A model generated the notes under the pieces. That model ran no database searches. It saw only the letters and a list, made by a program, of their open reading frames with translations, and was not told where the DNA came from. Position numbers and translations under genes: made by a program. Source: Nitrospira sp. (lineage in GTDB: Bacteria; Nitrospirota; Nitrospiria; Nitrospirales; Nitrospiraceae). Taken from it: DNA of 64,000 nucleotides. The stretch covers positions 224,333-288,332 of the forward strand of contig JACOEK010000005.1 in the NCBI GenBank assembly GCA_024998595.1, written 5' to 3'. Shown here piece by piece: positions 36,616 through 44,574 of this stretch. Each line of letters starts with the position of its first letter. Within the stretch, counting starts at the first letter, position 1.

Positions 36616-37290
36616 GTGACATTGACTGTTGAAAAAACTGCGCAGCAAGTTCCAGAACCGCTCCGTGATATTTTCATCGAACTGAAATCGGCAGTGGTAT
36701 GGCTCCATGGCCATTGGATTGTCTATCGTCAGTTGTATGGGAAGAGTCCGGAACGAGTTGAGCTTTTAAATGAGAGTGCAGGAACATTTTTTAATCTTTT
36801 GCAGAACATCCTTCTCCATGACATGGTCCTAGCCATAGCACGTCTCACTGATCGTTCGGAGGTTTGCGGTCGCGAGAATCTTGTGTTGGGGCAGCTTGTC
36901 GAAAAGCTGGATTCAAAGAGCTATTCGGAGTTAATAGAACGTCTCAGGGAGCATTTGATAATCATCAGTACTAAATGTGAAATTTTTAGAAAAAAGCGTA
37001 ATAGAGAGGTAGCTCATTCCGATCTGATGACTGCTTTGAAGGTAGATGTGGAGTTGCCTGGGGTTTCACGACAGATGTTTGAAGATGCTTTGGCGGCTAT
37101 ACGTGACTATATGAATGAATTTGAGATCTACTTCTCTGAAAGTTCAACGGCGTATGAGTACTTTTCAATGAATTCTGATGGGGAAGCATTGATTTGGCAG
37201 TTGAAACGAGCTGCAGATTATCGTGACGGAGTGAACGAAGGAGCGATTCCACGAGATAGAATATTGAAGAGTCGATATCGAACTGCTTAA
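36616..37290 (+). CDS. HEPN/AbiU2-like protein
   Basis: A 224-residue all-helical protein resembling the HEPN_AbiU2 family: WIVYRQLYGKSPERVELLNE, SAGTFFNLLQNILLHDMVLAIARLTD (quoted in parts) at about residues 56-80, GRENLVLGQLVEKL at about 86, and the HEPN-type RNREVAH at about residues 126-132, which could form an RNase active site in a dimer. AbiU2 relatives include phage-abortive-infection proteins; toxicity here is inference. The start is GTG 36616 or TTG 36622. The DNA is visibly more AT-rich with different codon choice than gltD before it and DUF5069 behind it, suggesting acquisition. No antitoxin-like partner is seen. Confidence 0.68.
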   Translation: MTLTVEKTAQQVPEPLRDIFIELKSAVVWLHGHWIVYRQLYGKSPERVELLNESAGTFFNLLQNILLHDMVLAIARLTDRSEVCGRENLVLGQLVEKLDSKSYSELIERLREHLIIISTKCEIFRKKRNREVAHSDLMTALKVDVELPGVSRQMFEDALAAIRDYMNEFEIYFSESSTAYEYFSMNSDGEALIWQLKRAADYRDGVNEGAIPRDRILKSRYRTA

Positions 37291-37300
37291 GGAGTCAATT

Positions 37301-37738
37301 ATGGCCTTAAATGTTTATCCCCGCAGTCCCAAGGTGCTCCTCGGCGGTATTGCCCACCTGGCCCGGTTTATCGACAAGATCAAGCTCCGTCACGCCGGTA
37401 AGATTCAGGACTACAACTACATCACGGTGGGGTTCGATAAGTACTTAATCGACTTTCTACAGATCGATCCGAAGGCGTTTGAACAGCGAGTGCTGGCCGG
37501 TGGAAGCGATGAGGCGTTACTGGCTTGGGTCACCACTCACGGCCGTAAGCATTCCGATCAAGAGATTGCCGAGTGGTCGAAGGGCATTCTCACCGGAGGC
37601 CCGAAGGATGATGCGGCGAAGCAGCGGTTTCAGGGCCGGGTGCAGGACATCGCCACCAAGCGAGGCGTCCCGCTTGCCTCGTTACCGCACGTGACAACCT
37701 GGGCCGATGTGATCGAACTGGACGAGGAGCGGATGTAG
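37301..37738 (+). CDS. DUF5069 family protein
   Basis: A 145-residue protein of the DUF5069 family, recognised from the PRSPKVLLGGIAHLARFIDKIK N-terminus (quoted part PRSPKVLLGGIAHLARFIDK), YNYITVGFDKYLIDFLQI, and WVTTHGRKHSDQEIAEWS. Function unknown. AAGGAG directly at the stop codon of the HEPN gene serves as its Shine-Dalgarno, 10 nt separating the two genes, so both may be translated from one mRNA. Base composition returns to the window norm here. Confidence 0.85.
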   Translation: MALNVYPRSPKVLLGGIAHLARFIDKIKLRHAGKIQDYNYITVGFDKYLIDFLQIDPKAFEQRVLAGGSDEALLAWVTTHGRKHSDQEIAEWSKGILTGGPKDDAAKQRFQGRVQDIATKRGVPLASLPHVTTWADVIELDEERM

Positions 37739-37765
37739 GGTTGCGACCTAGGTTGCAGATGCTGA

Positions 37766-38407
37766 CTATCGCACCTCGGTCCATCCGGTGGACTGTGACT
37801 TGAAGATCACGGTTCGGGATGATGTGCGGACGACCATGCCGTTCTGGCTCCCATCGACGGAGAGCACTCGTTCATTCGGTGTCCAGGCGATGTTGAAGAA
37901 GCCGCCCGTATAAGTCGAAAATCCCATCGCCCGTTCGTTGGTAATGGCGACGGCGACATGCCCATGGCCGCGGAGTTGGGAGACCGTCTCGTTCGGTCCC
38001 AGTGAGGCGGTGGTCCAATGCCCACGCGTTTCTTGGAATCCATACACCTGCTGATTGCTGTGCGCGAGAATCAGAAACGGCAGCAATTGATGCCGCCCGA
38101 TCCGTTCTTCCGCTCCAATTGAGATCTCCCGCCATTGCCGCAAACCGGAAGAAAACCCCAACAACCTGCTCGAGGTCTGGACGAACCCCGTATGTCCGCG
38201 CGCTCCGGAGGTGACCACTGACTCGCCCGGTTCCAGCGATTCTTCCACGCCTCCACCTGCGGCCGCCCAGGCAATGACCTTGTCGGCGGTTGGCGTGACG
38301 GTCACCTGGCCGCCTCCACCCTGGCTCTGCGAAGGTGATGGCGTCAGCAGCAGGCTTCCTGCCGTCACCGCGACAACGATGAGTGAGAGTGCGAGAGATC
38401 TACGCAA
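37766..38407 (-). CDS. Exported four-repeat beta-propeller-like protein
   Basis: A 213-residue exported protein of unknown function; signal peptide MRRSLALSLIVVAVTAGSLL with TTG start (38407) behind GGGAAG. The mature part contains four degenerate repeats of about 45 residues: TGFVQTSSRLLGFSSGLRQW, LAHSNQQVYGFQETRGHW, AVAITNERAMGFSTYTGGFF, and VVRTSSRTVIFKSQSTGW, each followed by a strand and (G)xNExV/GAEERI turn. This suggests stacked four-stranded sheets, as in propellers. No catalytic motif. It stands alone between convergent DUF5069 and the FKBP gene. Confidence 0.6.
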   Translation of the reverse strand: MRRSLALSLIVVAVTAGSLLLTPSPSQSQGGGGQVTVTPTADKVIAWAAAGGGVEESLEPGESVVTSGARGHTGFVQTSSRLLGFSSGLRQWREISIGAEERIGRHQLLPFLILAHSNQQVYGFQETRGHWTTASLGPNETVSQLRGHGHVAVAITNERAMGFSTYTGGFFNIAWTPNERVLSVDGSQNGMVVRTSSRTVIFKSQSTGWTEVR

Positions 38408-38521
38408 GGCATCTTCCCATGATGGATCTTGAACCTACCACATCGTCGGATATAAGCGAAGGCCGGATGAGTCGTGGGAGCTGTGCCAGAGACCAGCTTG
38501 TGTGTGGTGGGAGGGTGAAGC

Positions 38522-38564
38522 GAACGGCGGGGCAGGACCGCATGATGTCCTGCCCCGCCCGTTC
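38522..38564. terminator. Strong GC hairpin, possible terminator
   Basis: Stem GAACGG-CGGGGCAGGAC pairs with GTCCTGCCCCGCCCGTTC with a single-nucleotide bulge and an 8-nt loop (17 bp). It lies 9 bp downstream of the FKBP gene on the minus strand. No U-tract follows on either strand, so intrinsic termination is not certain. Confidence 0.5.
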
Positions 38565-38572
38565 ACTGCTGA

Positions 38573-39064
38573 CTAGGCTTTTGGTTTCACATTCAGTACG
38601 ACGACATCCAAGACGATGTGTTTTCCGGCGAGAGGATGATTGAAGTCGACCACGGCCGAATCATCCGACAACGACACGACGGTAAACGGCCGGCCTTCAG
38701 AAGTCGTGGCCATATCCCCACGGGCGATGGTTTGCGGCAATTCAGTGCGCGGAACGGTCATCTTTTTCCCGGCATCGTACTGCCCGAACGCATTATCCGC
38801 GTCGAGTTCAACTCGTTTGGTATCGCCTGGATGCAAACCAACAAGGGCCTGCTCCAATCCCGGGAGCAGTTGTTTCGCTCCATGGGTGTATTCACTGGTG
38901 TGGGGAGGGATAATCAGATGATCGTTGGGCAGGGTGATGGTCATTTTGAGCGTCACCTTTGAGCCTTCTTCGATGGAGGGCGCGCCCGCTTGGGCATGGA
39001 CAGGGCGGTTCAGTAAGACGATGCCAAGCAGAATCATGAAGCCGATCAGTGATGCACGTGTCAT
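38573..39064 (-). CDS. Exported FKBP-type peptidyl-prolyl isomerase (SlyD-like)
   Basis: A 163-residue exported FKBP. Signal peptide LIGFMILLGIVLLNRPVHAQA, then the SlyD-type fold: EEGSKVTLKMTITL, GAKQLLPGLEQALVGLHPGD at about residues 62-81, AFGQYDAGKKMTVPRTELP, and VDFNHPLAGKHIVLDVVVLN. The insert-in-flap region (residues about 93-140) is the SlyD chaperone domain. The His-rich metal tail of cytosolic SlyD is absent. It would catalyse proline isomerisation in the periplasm. GAGGT precedes the ATG. A small exported protein gene ends 52 bp upstream. Confidence 0.88.
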   Translation of the reverse strand: MTRASLIGFMILLGIVLLNRPVHAQAGAPSIEEGSKVTLKMTITLPNDHLIIPPHTSEYTHGAKQLLPGLEQALVGLHPGDTKRVELDADNAFGQYDAGKKMTVPRTELPQTIARGDMATTSEGRPFTVVSLSDDSAVVDFNHPLAGKHIVLDVVVLNVKPKA

Positions 39065-39116
39065 AAGCTACCTCATGTGTAGTCGAATACAAGCAGGGAA
39101 TATTGTCTTGCTACGG

Positions 39117-39407
39117 CTACGGTGAAGGGGAATCGAGCTTGACGATTTTGGTCACTCGGTTATCCAGATCAATTTCCACACTACACGTGTCACCCTTTTG
39201 TAATCCATTTAAAATGTCGGCGGGAAAGGCCGCGAGAGTCCAGACTTCACCCTCGGCAGTTTTGAATGTCAGACTCGGGGCCGCTGTGTCGACTGCTTCG
39301 ATGCTCACGCGGGTATAGGTCAATGCGGCAAAGCCTTCAACAGGAACAATCAGCGGTACGACGAAAATGGACAGGATGAGGATGCCGATTAGGATGAAAG
39401 ATTTCAT
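39117..39407 (-). CDS. Small exported protein, function unknown
   Basis: A 96-residue protein with an N-terminal hydrophobic segment (residues 4-27, SFILIGILILSIFVVPLIV) and a compact beta-rich remainder: VSIEAVDTAAPSLTFKTAEG, EVWTLAAFPADILNGLQKGD and SVEIDLDNRVTKIVKL. The pattern is like small OB- or SH3-type barrels in which a divalent or protein ligand is bound, but no family was recognised. AAGGAGGA lies 7 nt before the ATG. It lies upstream of the exported FKBP gene on the same strand. Confidence 0.7.
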   Translation of the reverse strand: MKSFILIGILILSIFVVPLIVPVEGFAALTYTRVSIEAVDTAAPSLTFKTAEGEVWTLAAFPADILNGLQKGDTCSVEIDLDNRVTKIVKLDSPSP

Positions 39408-39630
39408 CGCGTCGTCCTCCTTTGCGACAGAGGTGAATCAGCGACCTGTTCTCTTCAAGCTGCGGGCCTGACTAGTCACTGAATCGGCTGCGGACGGAGT
39501 CGCCATTTTCTCGGCACTTAGGTCGTCCGTCTGTCATGGTTCACCGAGATCAACCGCCGGTCGCCGCGCATCTTGTCCGTTAGGGACATGTTGTCCCAGG
39601 CTTTACAGCAGGGAAGTGTTCTAATACAGA

Positions 39631-40869
39631 ATGTCGCAGGATAATACATCGATGAGGGATCCGAGGCCGCAACGGCTAACAATTGGGCTGGCCTTGGCTG
39701 CAATCATCACACTCCCTCTGCTCGGCCCATGGCTCGATGGGCGATCGCTTCGTTCGTATCTCGAATTTCCGCCGCTCATCACACATGCGGTGACTCATGC
39801 ACCCTTTTCCTGGCCACTCTTCCTCGCCCTGGCCATTCTGATTGTCGGTCTGCTTGCGCCGTTTCTTCTGCGCGTGGCGCAAACAAACCGTCTGAGTGCT
39901 CCCAGAGCGGATAGTCCGGCCCACACGTCGCAGATTGTCGATCACCAGCGACTGGACGTCCCACGCCGCTTTCCCTGGTGGGGTTGGTGGGCGGCTGGTT
40001 GGACCCTGTCTGTCTGGTTATTGGCTTGGACTCGCTTCGAGTGGATGCAGGCGTGGCAGCCTCATACCTTCGCTCCGCTATGGCTGGGATACATCGTGCT
40101 GGTGAATGCCTTGACGTACTGCCGGATCGGCCGTTGCATGTTGATGCATCGTCCGCGTTATCTGCTCTCGCTCTTCCCGCTCAGCGCCGGTTTTTGGTGG
40201 CTCTTCGAGTATCTGAATCGGTTTGTCCAGAACTGGTACTACCTGGGTGGTGGAGAAATGACGGCGTGGGAGTATCTCCTGCGGGCAACATTGCCGTTTG
40301 CCACAGTGTTGCCGGCCGTGCTCAGCACGGCCGAGTGGCTGACGACGTATCCGCGCTTGTCGGCGGGCTTGGATCGATTCGTGACGCTGAATTTCCCCTG
40401 CCGCAGTAGGTGGGGATGGCTGATGCTCTGTGGCGCTGCCGCCGGACTCCTCTGCATCGGTCTCTGGCCGGATTATCTGTTTGCGTTGGTATGGGTGGCG
40501 CCGCTCTTGCTCATTACCGCGCTTCAACTCATTCGCAACGAACCGACGATATTCACCGAGACGGCGCATGGCGATTGGCGAACGCTCTGGGCGGTGGCGC
40601 TCGCCGCGTTGATCTGCGGCTGCTTCTGGGAAATGTGGAACTTTTACAGCCTGGCCCGCTGGCACTATGCGGTGCCGTTCGTGCAACGGTTCACACTGTT
40701 CGAGATGCCTCTGCTGGGGTACGCCGGGTATCTGCCGTTCGGGCTGGAGTGTCTGGCTGTAGCCGACTTGTGCTTGTCGAGGAAGTTTTCGGGAGGCGTG
40801 GCGTATTATCGCGCGCTTGGGCCTGGTACCGACTTCGCGCAGCGAAAGCCCACGGTGGCGGAGCGTTGA
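39631..40869 (+). CDS. Polytopic membrane protein, function unknown
   Basis: A 412-residue membrane protein with about nine or ten hydrophobic segments (for example LTIGLALAAIITLPLLGPWL, PLFLALAILIVGLLAPFLL, LWAVALAALICGCFWEMWNF). Aromatic-rich conserved-looking parts are FWWLFEYLNRFVQNWYYLG and GCFWEMWNFYSLARWHYAVP, which occur as a duplicated W-E-x-x-N motif in the two halves. No transport or enzyme family recognised. Start is uncertain between 39631 and 39652; neither has a Shine-Dalgarno. The last 64 bp overlap the convergent FGE-like gene. Confidence 0.75.
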   Translation: MSQDNTSMRDPRPQRLTIGLALAAIITLPLLGPWLDGRSLRSYLEFPPLITHAVTHAPFSWPLFLALAILIVGLLAPFLLRVAQTNRLSAPRADSPAHTSQIVDHQRLDVPRRFPWWGWWAAGWTLSVWLLAWTRFEWMQAWQPHTFAPLWLGYIVLVNALTYCRIGRCMLMHRPRYLLSLFPLSAGFWWLFEYLNRFVQNWYYLGGGEMTAWEYLLRATLPFATVLPAVLSTAEWLTTYPRLSAGLDRFVTLNFPCRSRWGWLMLCGAAAGLLCIGLWPDYLFALVWVAPLLLITALQLIRNEPTIFTETAHGDWRTLWAVALAALICGCFWEMWNFYSLARWHYAVPFVQRFTLFEMPLLGYAGYLPFGLECLAVADLCLSRKFSGGVAYYRALGPGTDFAQRKPTVAER

Positions 40870-41750
40870 TCGGCGGGCGCGCCACTGCGGGTTGCGGTCC
40901 GGAGCATGATCGGACGGCTTTTCCATGAACCGCCGCGCAGGCTCTTGTATCGGCCGCTGGTGGGCCCCGGCGGGTTACGTTCCGGCATATAGGCATAATA
41001 GTCGAAACCGAACCAGTCATTGACCCATTCAGCGACGTTGCCTGCCATGTGATGGATACCGTAATAACTCTTTCCCGGCTCTCCGCTGCTTACCGGCGCC
41101 AGAATCGGAATTTCATGCACATGATGCTGTCCAAACATGGCCAGGGAATTGTCGGGAAGCGACTCGCCCCAGGGGAAACGATTGCCCTCCGGCCCGCGCG
41201 CCGCCTTTTCCCATTCGGCTTCGGTCGGCAGGCGCTTGCCTACTGACCGGCACAGGCTGTCGGCTTCTTTCCAGGTGACATACAGGGCCGGCCACTGCGC
41301 CAATGTGTCGTCACCGACGGAGTGCACGGTAATGACGTGCCAGATCAAATGCTGAAGGTCTTTCGACGGATAGATTTTTCGCGCATGCAGATAGGTCAGA
41401 TATTCGCCGAGACTGACTTCATCACGATCGATCTCGTAGGCATCGAGCCAGACGCGATGCTGCGGGAGTTCCGTATCGTCGAACTGCGTGCCCATGCCAT
41501 AGGGGTCGTCGTCCACCCTGACGCTGCCGAGTAAAAACGGTCCCTCGGGAATAAGAACGGCCGGCGAACCGGTTGCCAATTCGGCGATCGATGTCAGATG
41601 TTTGGCTAGTTCCGCCGTGGGCGGCGGGGTAGGGGCACGAGCGGCGATGGTGAGGGCCGGATTGAGCCACGCTACCGCGACTGCCAGGATCACGAGACTG
41701 AGAGAGTGGGAGAAGGACGCCCTTCCCGATAACGGCGCGCGAGCAATCAT
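40806..41750 (-). CDS. Exported FGE-sulfatase-fold protein lacking active-site Cys pair
   Basis: A 314-residue protein with an N-terminal signal/anchor (LSLVILAVAVAWLNPALTIA) and a formylglycine-generating-enzyme fold: IPEGPFLLGS at about residue 68, PQHRVWLDAYEIDRDEVSLGEY, RLPTEAEWEKAARG at about 172, MAGNVAEWVNDWFGFDYYA, RGGSWKSRPIMLRTATRSG and VGFRCAK. True FGE has two Cys just behind RGGS; here that stretch is WKSRPIM, so oxidation of sulfatase Cys is not expected. Probably a structural or binding member. Starts in the TAATG overlap with the upstream lipoprotein gene. Confidence 0.87.
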   Translation of the reverse strand: MIARAPLSGRASFSHSLSLVILAVAVAWLNPALTIAARAPTPPPTAELAKHLTSIAELATGSPAVLIPEGPFLLGSVRVDDDPYGMGTQFDDTELPQHRVWLDAYEIDRDEVSLGEYLTYLHARKIYPSKDLQHLIWHVITVHSVGDDTLAQWPALYVTWKEADSLCRSVGKRLPTEAEWEKAARGPEGNRFPWGESLPDNSLAMFGQHHVHEIPILAPVSSGEPGKSYYGIHHMAGNVAEWVNDWFGFDYYAYMPERNPPGPTSGRYKSLRGGSWKSRPIMLRTATRSGAPADQRSATVGFRCAKSVPGPSAR

Positions 41751-42505
41751 TACAATTTACTCGGCGAGGCGACGGCTTTGCCGATTTCGGCAATGAGCCG
41801 GCGTTCGATCTCCGCAATTTCTTCCGCATCCACCGCCAGCACGCGACCGCCTTGCGCCACCCGCTCAAACTCGGCCTTCACGCTCAGCCGGGTGACGTTC
41901 GAGGGGAGAGCTTGCAGGGAGACGACATACTGATTGCGGGAGCCGGCGGTTTCCAGCGAGGTGGGCGTGGAGATTTTTCGTTCCGTGACGAAGACGGCCT
42001 TTTGATCGGTTTTGACGGTGACGCGAACGCGGTATCCATTGCGCGCCAAGGCTTCTTCGGCAGCTTTTCCCACGGCAGACAGCGGGCGCGGGAGATCTTC
42101 GACCTGCGAACCCTTCTCTTCCACGCGGATACTGTCCGTGGCCTGAGCGGCTTTGGCCGCGGTCCGTTGAATTTCTCCGGAGAGCTTTTTCGATTCGGCC
42201 AACTGGGCGTCGAGCCTGGTTCCCAGGGCCTTGGCTTCTGTTTGCAGCGACTTGGCTTCGGCCTGGGCATGCTCGGCTTGTTTCTTGGCGTCCCGCAACT
42301 CCTGGTTGAGCAGATCGATCTGCTGCTGCATGACTTTGTTGCCGTCCTGCAACGAATTCAGAAGCGACTCCTGCTTCGCCAGTTGCTTGCGGAGATTTTC
42401 GTTTTCCTGCCGAAAAGGGGACTCGTCCGGGGTGCACCCGACACACCACGATAGTACCGCGAGGCTGAACAGGGGGGCGAGCGATCGCTGGAAGGCCTTG
42501 ATCAT
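41750..42505 (-). CDS. Coiled-coil lipoprotein
   Basis: A 251-residue putative outer- or inner-membrane lipoprotein: lipobox SWCVGC with Cys24, then a long heptad coiled coil (residues about 33-115, RQENENLRKQLAKQESLLNS) and a globular C-terminal domain with strands YRVRVTVKTDQKAVFVTERK and RLSVKAEFERVAQGG. No family recognised for the last part. It is translationally coupled to the FGE-fold gene (TAATG), suggesting a two-protein envelope module. No good Shine-Dalgarno; a TGGACA/TACTAG pair on the minus strand lies about 20-45 nt upstream. Confidence 0.75.
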   Translation of the reverse strand: MIKAFQRSLAPLFSLAVLSWCVGCTPDESPFRQENENLRKQLAKQESLLNSLQDGNKVMQQQIDLLNQELRDAKKQAEHAQAEAKSLQTEAKALGTRLDAQLAESKKLSGEIQRTAAKAAQATDSIRVEEKGSQVEDLPRPLSAVGKAAEEALARNGYRVRVTVKTDQKAVFVTERKISTPTSLETAGSRNQYVVSLQALPSNVTRLSVKAEFERVAQGGRVLAVDAEEIAEIERRLIAEIGKAVASPSKL

Positions 42506-42579
42506 AGTTTGGGTAAGACAGCCAGACTAGTACCAGAGTTTGGCCCCCCTTGTCCATCTTCAATCACATTCCTGCCGGT

Positions 42580-42608
42580 TTGACCATGGGAAATGGAGCG
42601 GCTATTCT
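42580..42608 (+). promoter_or_regulatory. Promoter deciding the start at 42614
   Basis: TTGACC (42580-42585), 17-bp spacer, TATTCT (42603-42608). Transcription would begin about at the ATG at 42614 and exclude the upstream ATG at 42593. Confidence 0.45.
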
Positions 42609-42613
42609 GTGCC

Positions 42614-43273
42614 ATGCGGTACTGGCACGGAGTGGTCTTGATCATGAGTCTGGCGTTGGGGCAACCGGCCACGGAGACAGTCGCGATCGCGGCGCTGCCT
42701 GACCCGGCGGAGTCCGTGCCTGCCGAGGACTATCCGTTCTACGACCTGGCGGTCGAGGAAAAGTTTCTGACGTCGCAGACAAAGCTGGTCGTCATCGAAC
42801 GGATGACGGCGACGCATCTCCATCCGGATGAGCCACAAGTCCCGACGCTCGCCTGGTTTGCCGAGCGGGACCACTTCGACGGCCGCTTGCCGCAGGAGCT
42901 CATTCGGGATTTCGTGGTGAAGAATCAGCGCCCGTCGCGTCTTGATAGGCGATTTGGTTTCGGCGTGCGGTATCGGTTTGTGTCAGGCGAGGGAGGGACG
43001 GATGCCGAAACCTCCTTGCCGGTCATTCCCGCGGCCTGGTCCGTCGAGCACGAAGAAGGGGCGCCCAACATCATCGACCACCTGGCGTTTTCGCGCGTGG
43101 GGCTGACCTTGCGGGCCGATCAGGCCTTGCTCTATATCGCCAACCTACGTCCTGATGGGACGGGCGCAGGGTTTTTGCTGTGGTTCGTGCGGCGCCAGAA
43201 GGTCTGGGCCCTGCATGACACCGAGGTGCTGTGGGTAGCCCGCCCGGACCAAAATCCCTCGGGGCGGCGCTAA
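42614..43273 (+). CDS. Exported protein, function unknown
   Basis: A 219-residue protein, signal peptide WHGVVLIMSLALGQPATETV in the first 26 residues. The mature part is mixed alpha/beta with aromatic-rich strands: VEEKFLTSQTKLVVIERMTA, FGFGVRYRFVSGEGG, HLAFSRVGLTLRADQALLYI and GFLLWFVRRQKVWALHDTEV. The last three repeat the feel of VxF-x-L-x-x-D/H-strand blocks common in small exported Nitrospira proteins, but no family is recognised. An ATG at 42593 gives a 226-residue version; the shorter form is preferred because a promoter overlaps the upstream start and it leaves a clean signal peptide. The MBL gene follows 49 bp downstream. Confidence 0.62.
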   Translation: MRYWHGVVLIMSLALGQPATETVAIAALPDPAESVPAEDYPFYDLAVEEKFLTSQTKLVVIERMTATHLHPDEPQVPTLAWFAERDHFDGRLPQELIRDFVVKNQRPSRLDRRFGFGVRYRFVSGEGGTDAETSLPVIPAAWSVEHEEGAPNIIDHLAFSRVGLTLRADQALLYIANLRPDGTGAGFLLWFVRRQKVWALHDTEVLWVARPDQNPSGRR

Positions 43274-43322
43274 GACGATGCGAGTACGTTCTGGTTGTTA
43301 TTCGATTCATTGAGGAGTGCGC

Positions 43323-43952
43323 ATGATTCGGAAGACCTTTTCTGTTCCACCGCTCGGGTGTAACTGCTCGATCATTGGTGACCCCATCACCAAACAGGCG
43401 ATCGTGGTTGATCCAGGGGGAGCGCCAGAGCGCATCCTGCAGGAAGTACGCTCCATGGGATTGACGGTGGTGAGCATTCTGCACACGCATGCACATTTCG
43501 ATCATTTCCTCGCGTCCGGAGCCATGAAACAGGCGACCGGCGCGGCGCTGTGCCTGCATCCCGACGACCTTCCGCTCTGGGATCTCCTGGAGACGCAATG
43601 CCGCATGTTCGGTGTGCCTTACGTGCCTGCCCCTCCCCCTGACTATTGGCTCAAAGATGAAGAGCGCGTGACCATCGGCGAGACGGAAGGCATCGCCTTG
43701 CACACGCCGGGGCATACGCCTGGGTCCATGTGCTTTCACTTTCCCGCCGCAAAATTGGTGGTGGCCGGGGACACGCTGTTTCGCGGCGGCATCGGCCGCA
43801 CCGATTTGTGGGGCGGCGATTTCGACGCCATCGAGCAGTCGATCCGAGAACGGCTTTATACCCTGGATGAGGGCACGGCCGTCGTGACCGGCCATGGAGC
43901 TGATACCGAGATCGGCCGGGAGCGAGAGACGAATTCTTTCGTACGCGCTTAG
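43323..43952 (+). CDS. Metallo-beta-lactamase-fold hydrolase (glyoxalase II-like)
   Basis: A 209-residue zinc hydrolase. Metal motif ILHTHAHFDHFLASG at about residues 54-68 (HxHxDH), further ligands His in LHTPGHTPGSMCFHF (about 131), Asp in VVAGDTLFRGGIGRTDLW (about 152) and His in VVTGHGADTEIG (about 193). Size and the RTDLWGGD segment fit the hydroxyacylglutathione-hydrolase/YcbL type, acting on thioesters such as S-lactoylglutathione or a similar thiol. GAGGAG lies 5 nt before this ATG, which is why a GTG two codons earlier is not used. Confidence 0.93.
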   Translation: MIRKTFSVPPLGCNCSIIGDPITKQAIVVDPGGAPERILQEVRSMGLTVVSILHTHAHFDHFLASGAMKQATGAALCLHPDDLPLWDLLETQCRMFGVPYVPAPPPDYWLKDEERVTIGETEGIALHTPGHTPGSMCFHFPAAKLVVAGDTLFRGGIGRTDLWGGDFDAIEQSIRERLYTLDEGTAVVTGHGADTEIGRERETNSFVRA

Positions 43953-44058
43953 CGGAAGGCCACACACTCACGGTGCACGGGTTGCGAGAACGTTTCCCAG
44001 ACTGCCTTGATAATAGCCGCTCATGAACGGGCCTCCATAAGAAACACGGGAGGGGATT

Positions 44059-44574
44059 ATGATCGCGACGGCACGGCGCTGGTTGGTCTTTCCGCTGGTG
44101 TCCCTCTTGCTGGGATTTTCTTTCGCTGAGGTCCTTGTCTATGCCGACGAGCCGGGACCTTCCTCTCAGGTCACAATCAGTCAGGTCCGGGTGGGGTTGT
44201 CCGATCACGGTCCGGTGGTCCTGCTCTCGGCAGACGGGAAGAGCATTCCCATCTTTGTCGACCATACGGTGGCCGCCTCCATTCAGGCGGCACTGACCGG
44301 TGAAACGCTTCCCCGCCCCCTCTCCCATGATCTGATGCATACGATTTTAGAAGCGCTCGGTGGGCGGGTGGTCAGGACGGTGATTACACTCAAAGCAGGT
44401 ACCTATTACGGGAGTTTGACCGTGGCGTTTCAGGGGCAGGAAAAGGTCTTCGACAGCCGCTCCTCGGACTCCATCGCCCTGGCGATTCACTTTCACGCAC
44501 CGATTCTGGTGGGGCGGGACATGCTGGATAAGGTTGGCACGCCTTCTCGTGAATCCAAGCAGGAAACGCTGTAA
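44059..44574 (+). CDS. Exported DUF151/bifunctional-nuclease-fold protein
   Basis: A 171-residue protein with a signal peptide (LVFPLVSLLLGFSFAEVLVY) followed by a BFN (DUF151) domain: VVLLSADGKSIPIFVDHTVA, GETLPRPLSHDLMHTILEAL, VVRTVITLKAGTYYGSLTV and RSSDSIALAIHFHAPILVG. The RPLSHDL and SSDSIALA motifs are the family core. BFN proteins are reported as nucleases in some organisms; family members are usually cytosolic, whereas this one appears exported. Function in the envelope is unknown. The start at 44059 follows AGGGGA at a short distance. Confidence 0.82.
   Translation: MIATARRWLVFPLVSLLLGFSFAEVLVYADEPGPSSQVTISQVRVGLSDHGPVVLLSADGKSIPIFVDHTVAASIQAALTGETLPRPLSHDLMHTILEALGGRVVRTVITLKAGTYYGSLTVAFQGQEKVFDSRSSDSIALAIHFHAPILVGRDMLDKVGTPSRESKQETL

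Noticed and set aside
40806..41750. Sulfatase-activating formylglycine-generating enzyme
   Set aside because: The fold is present but both catalytic Cys are missing and no sulfatase gene is nearby.
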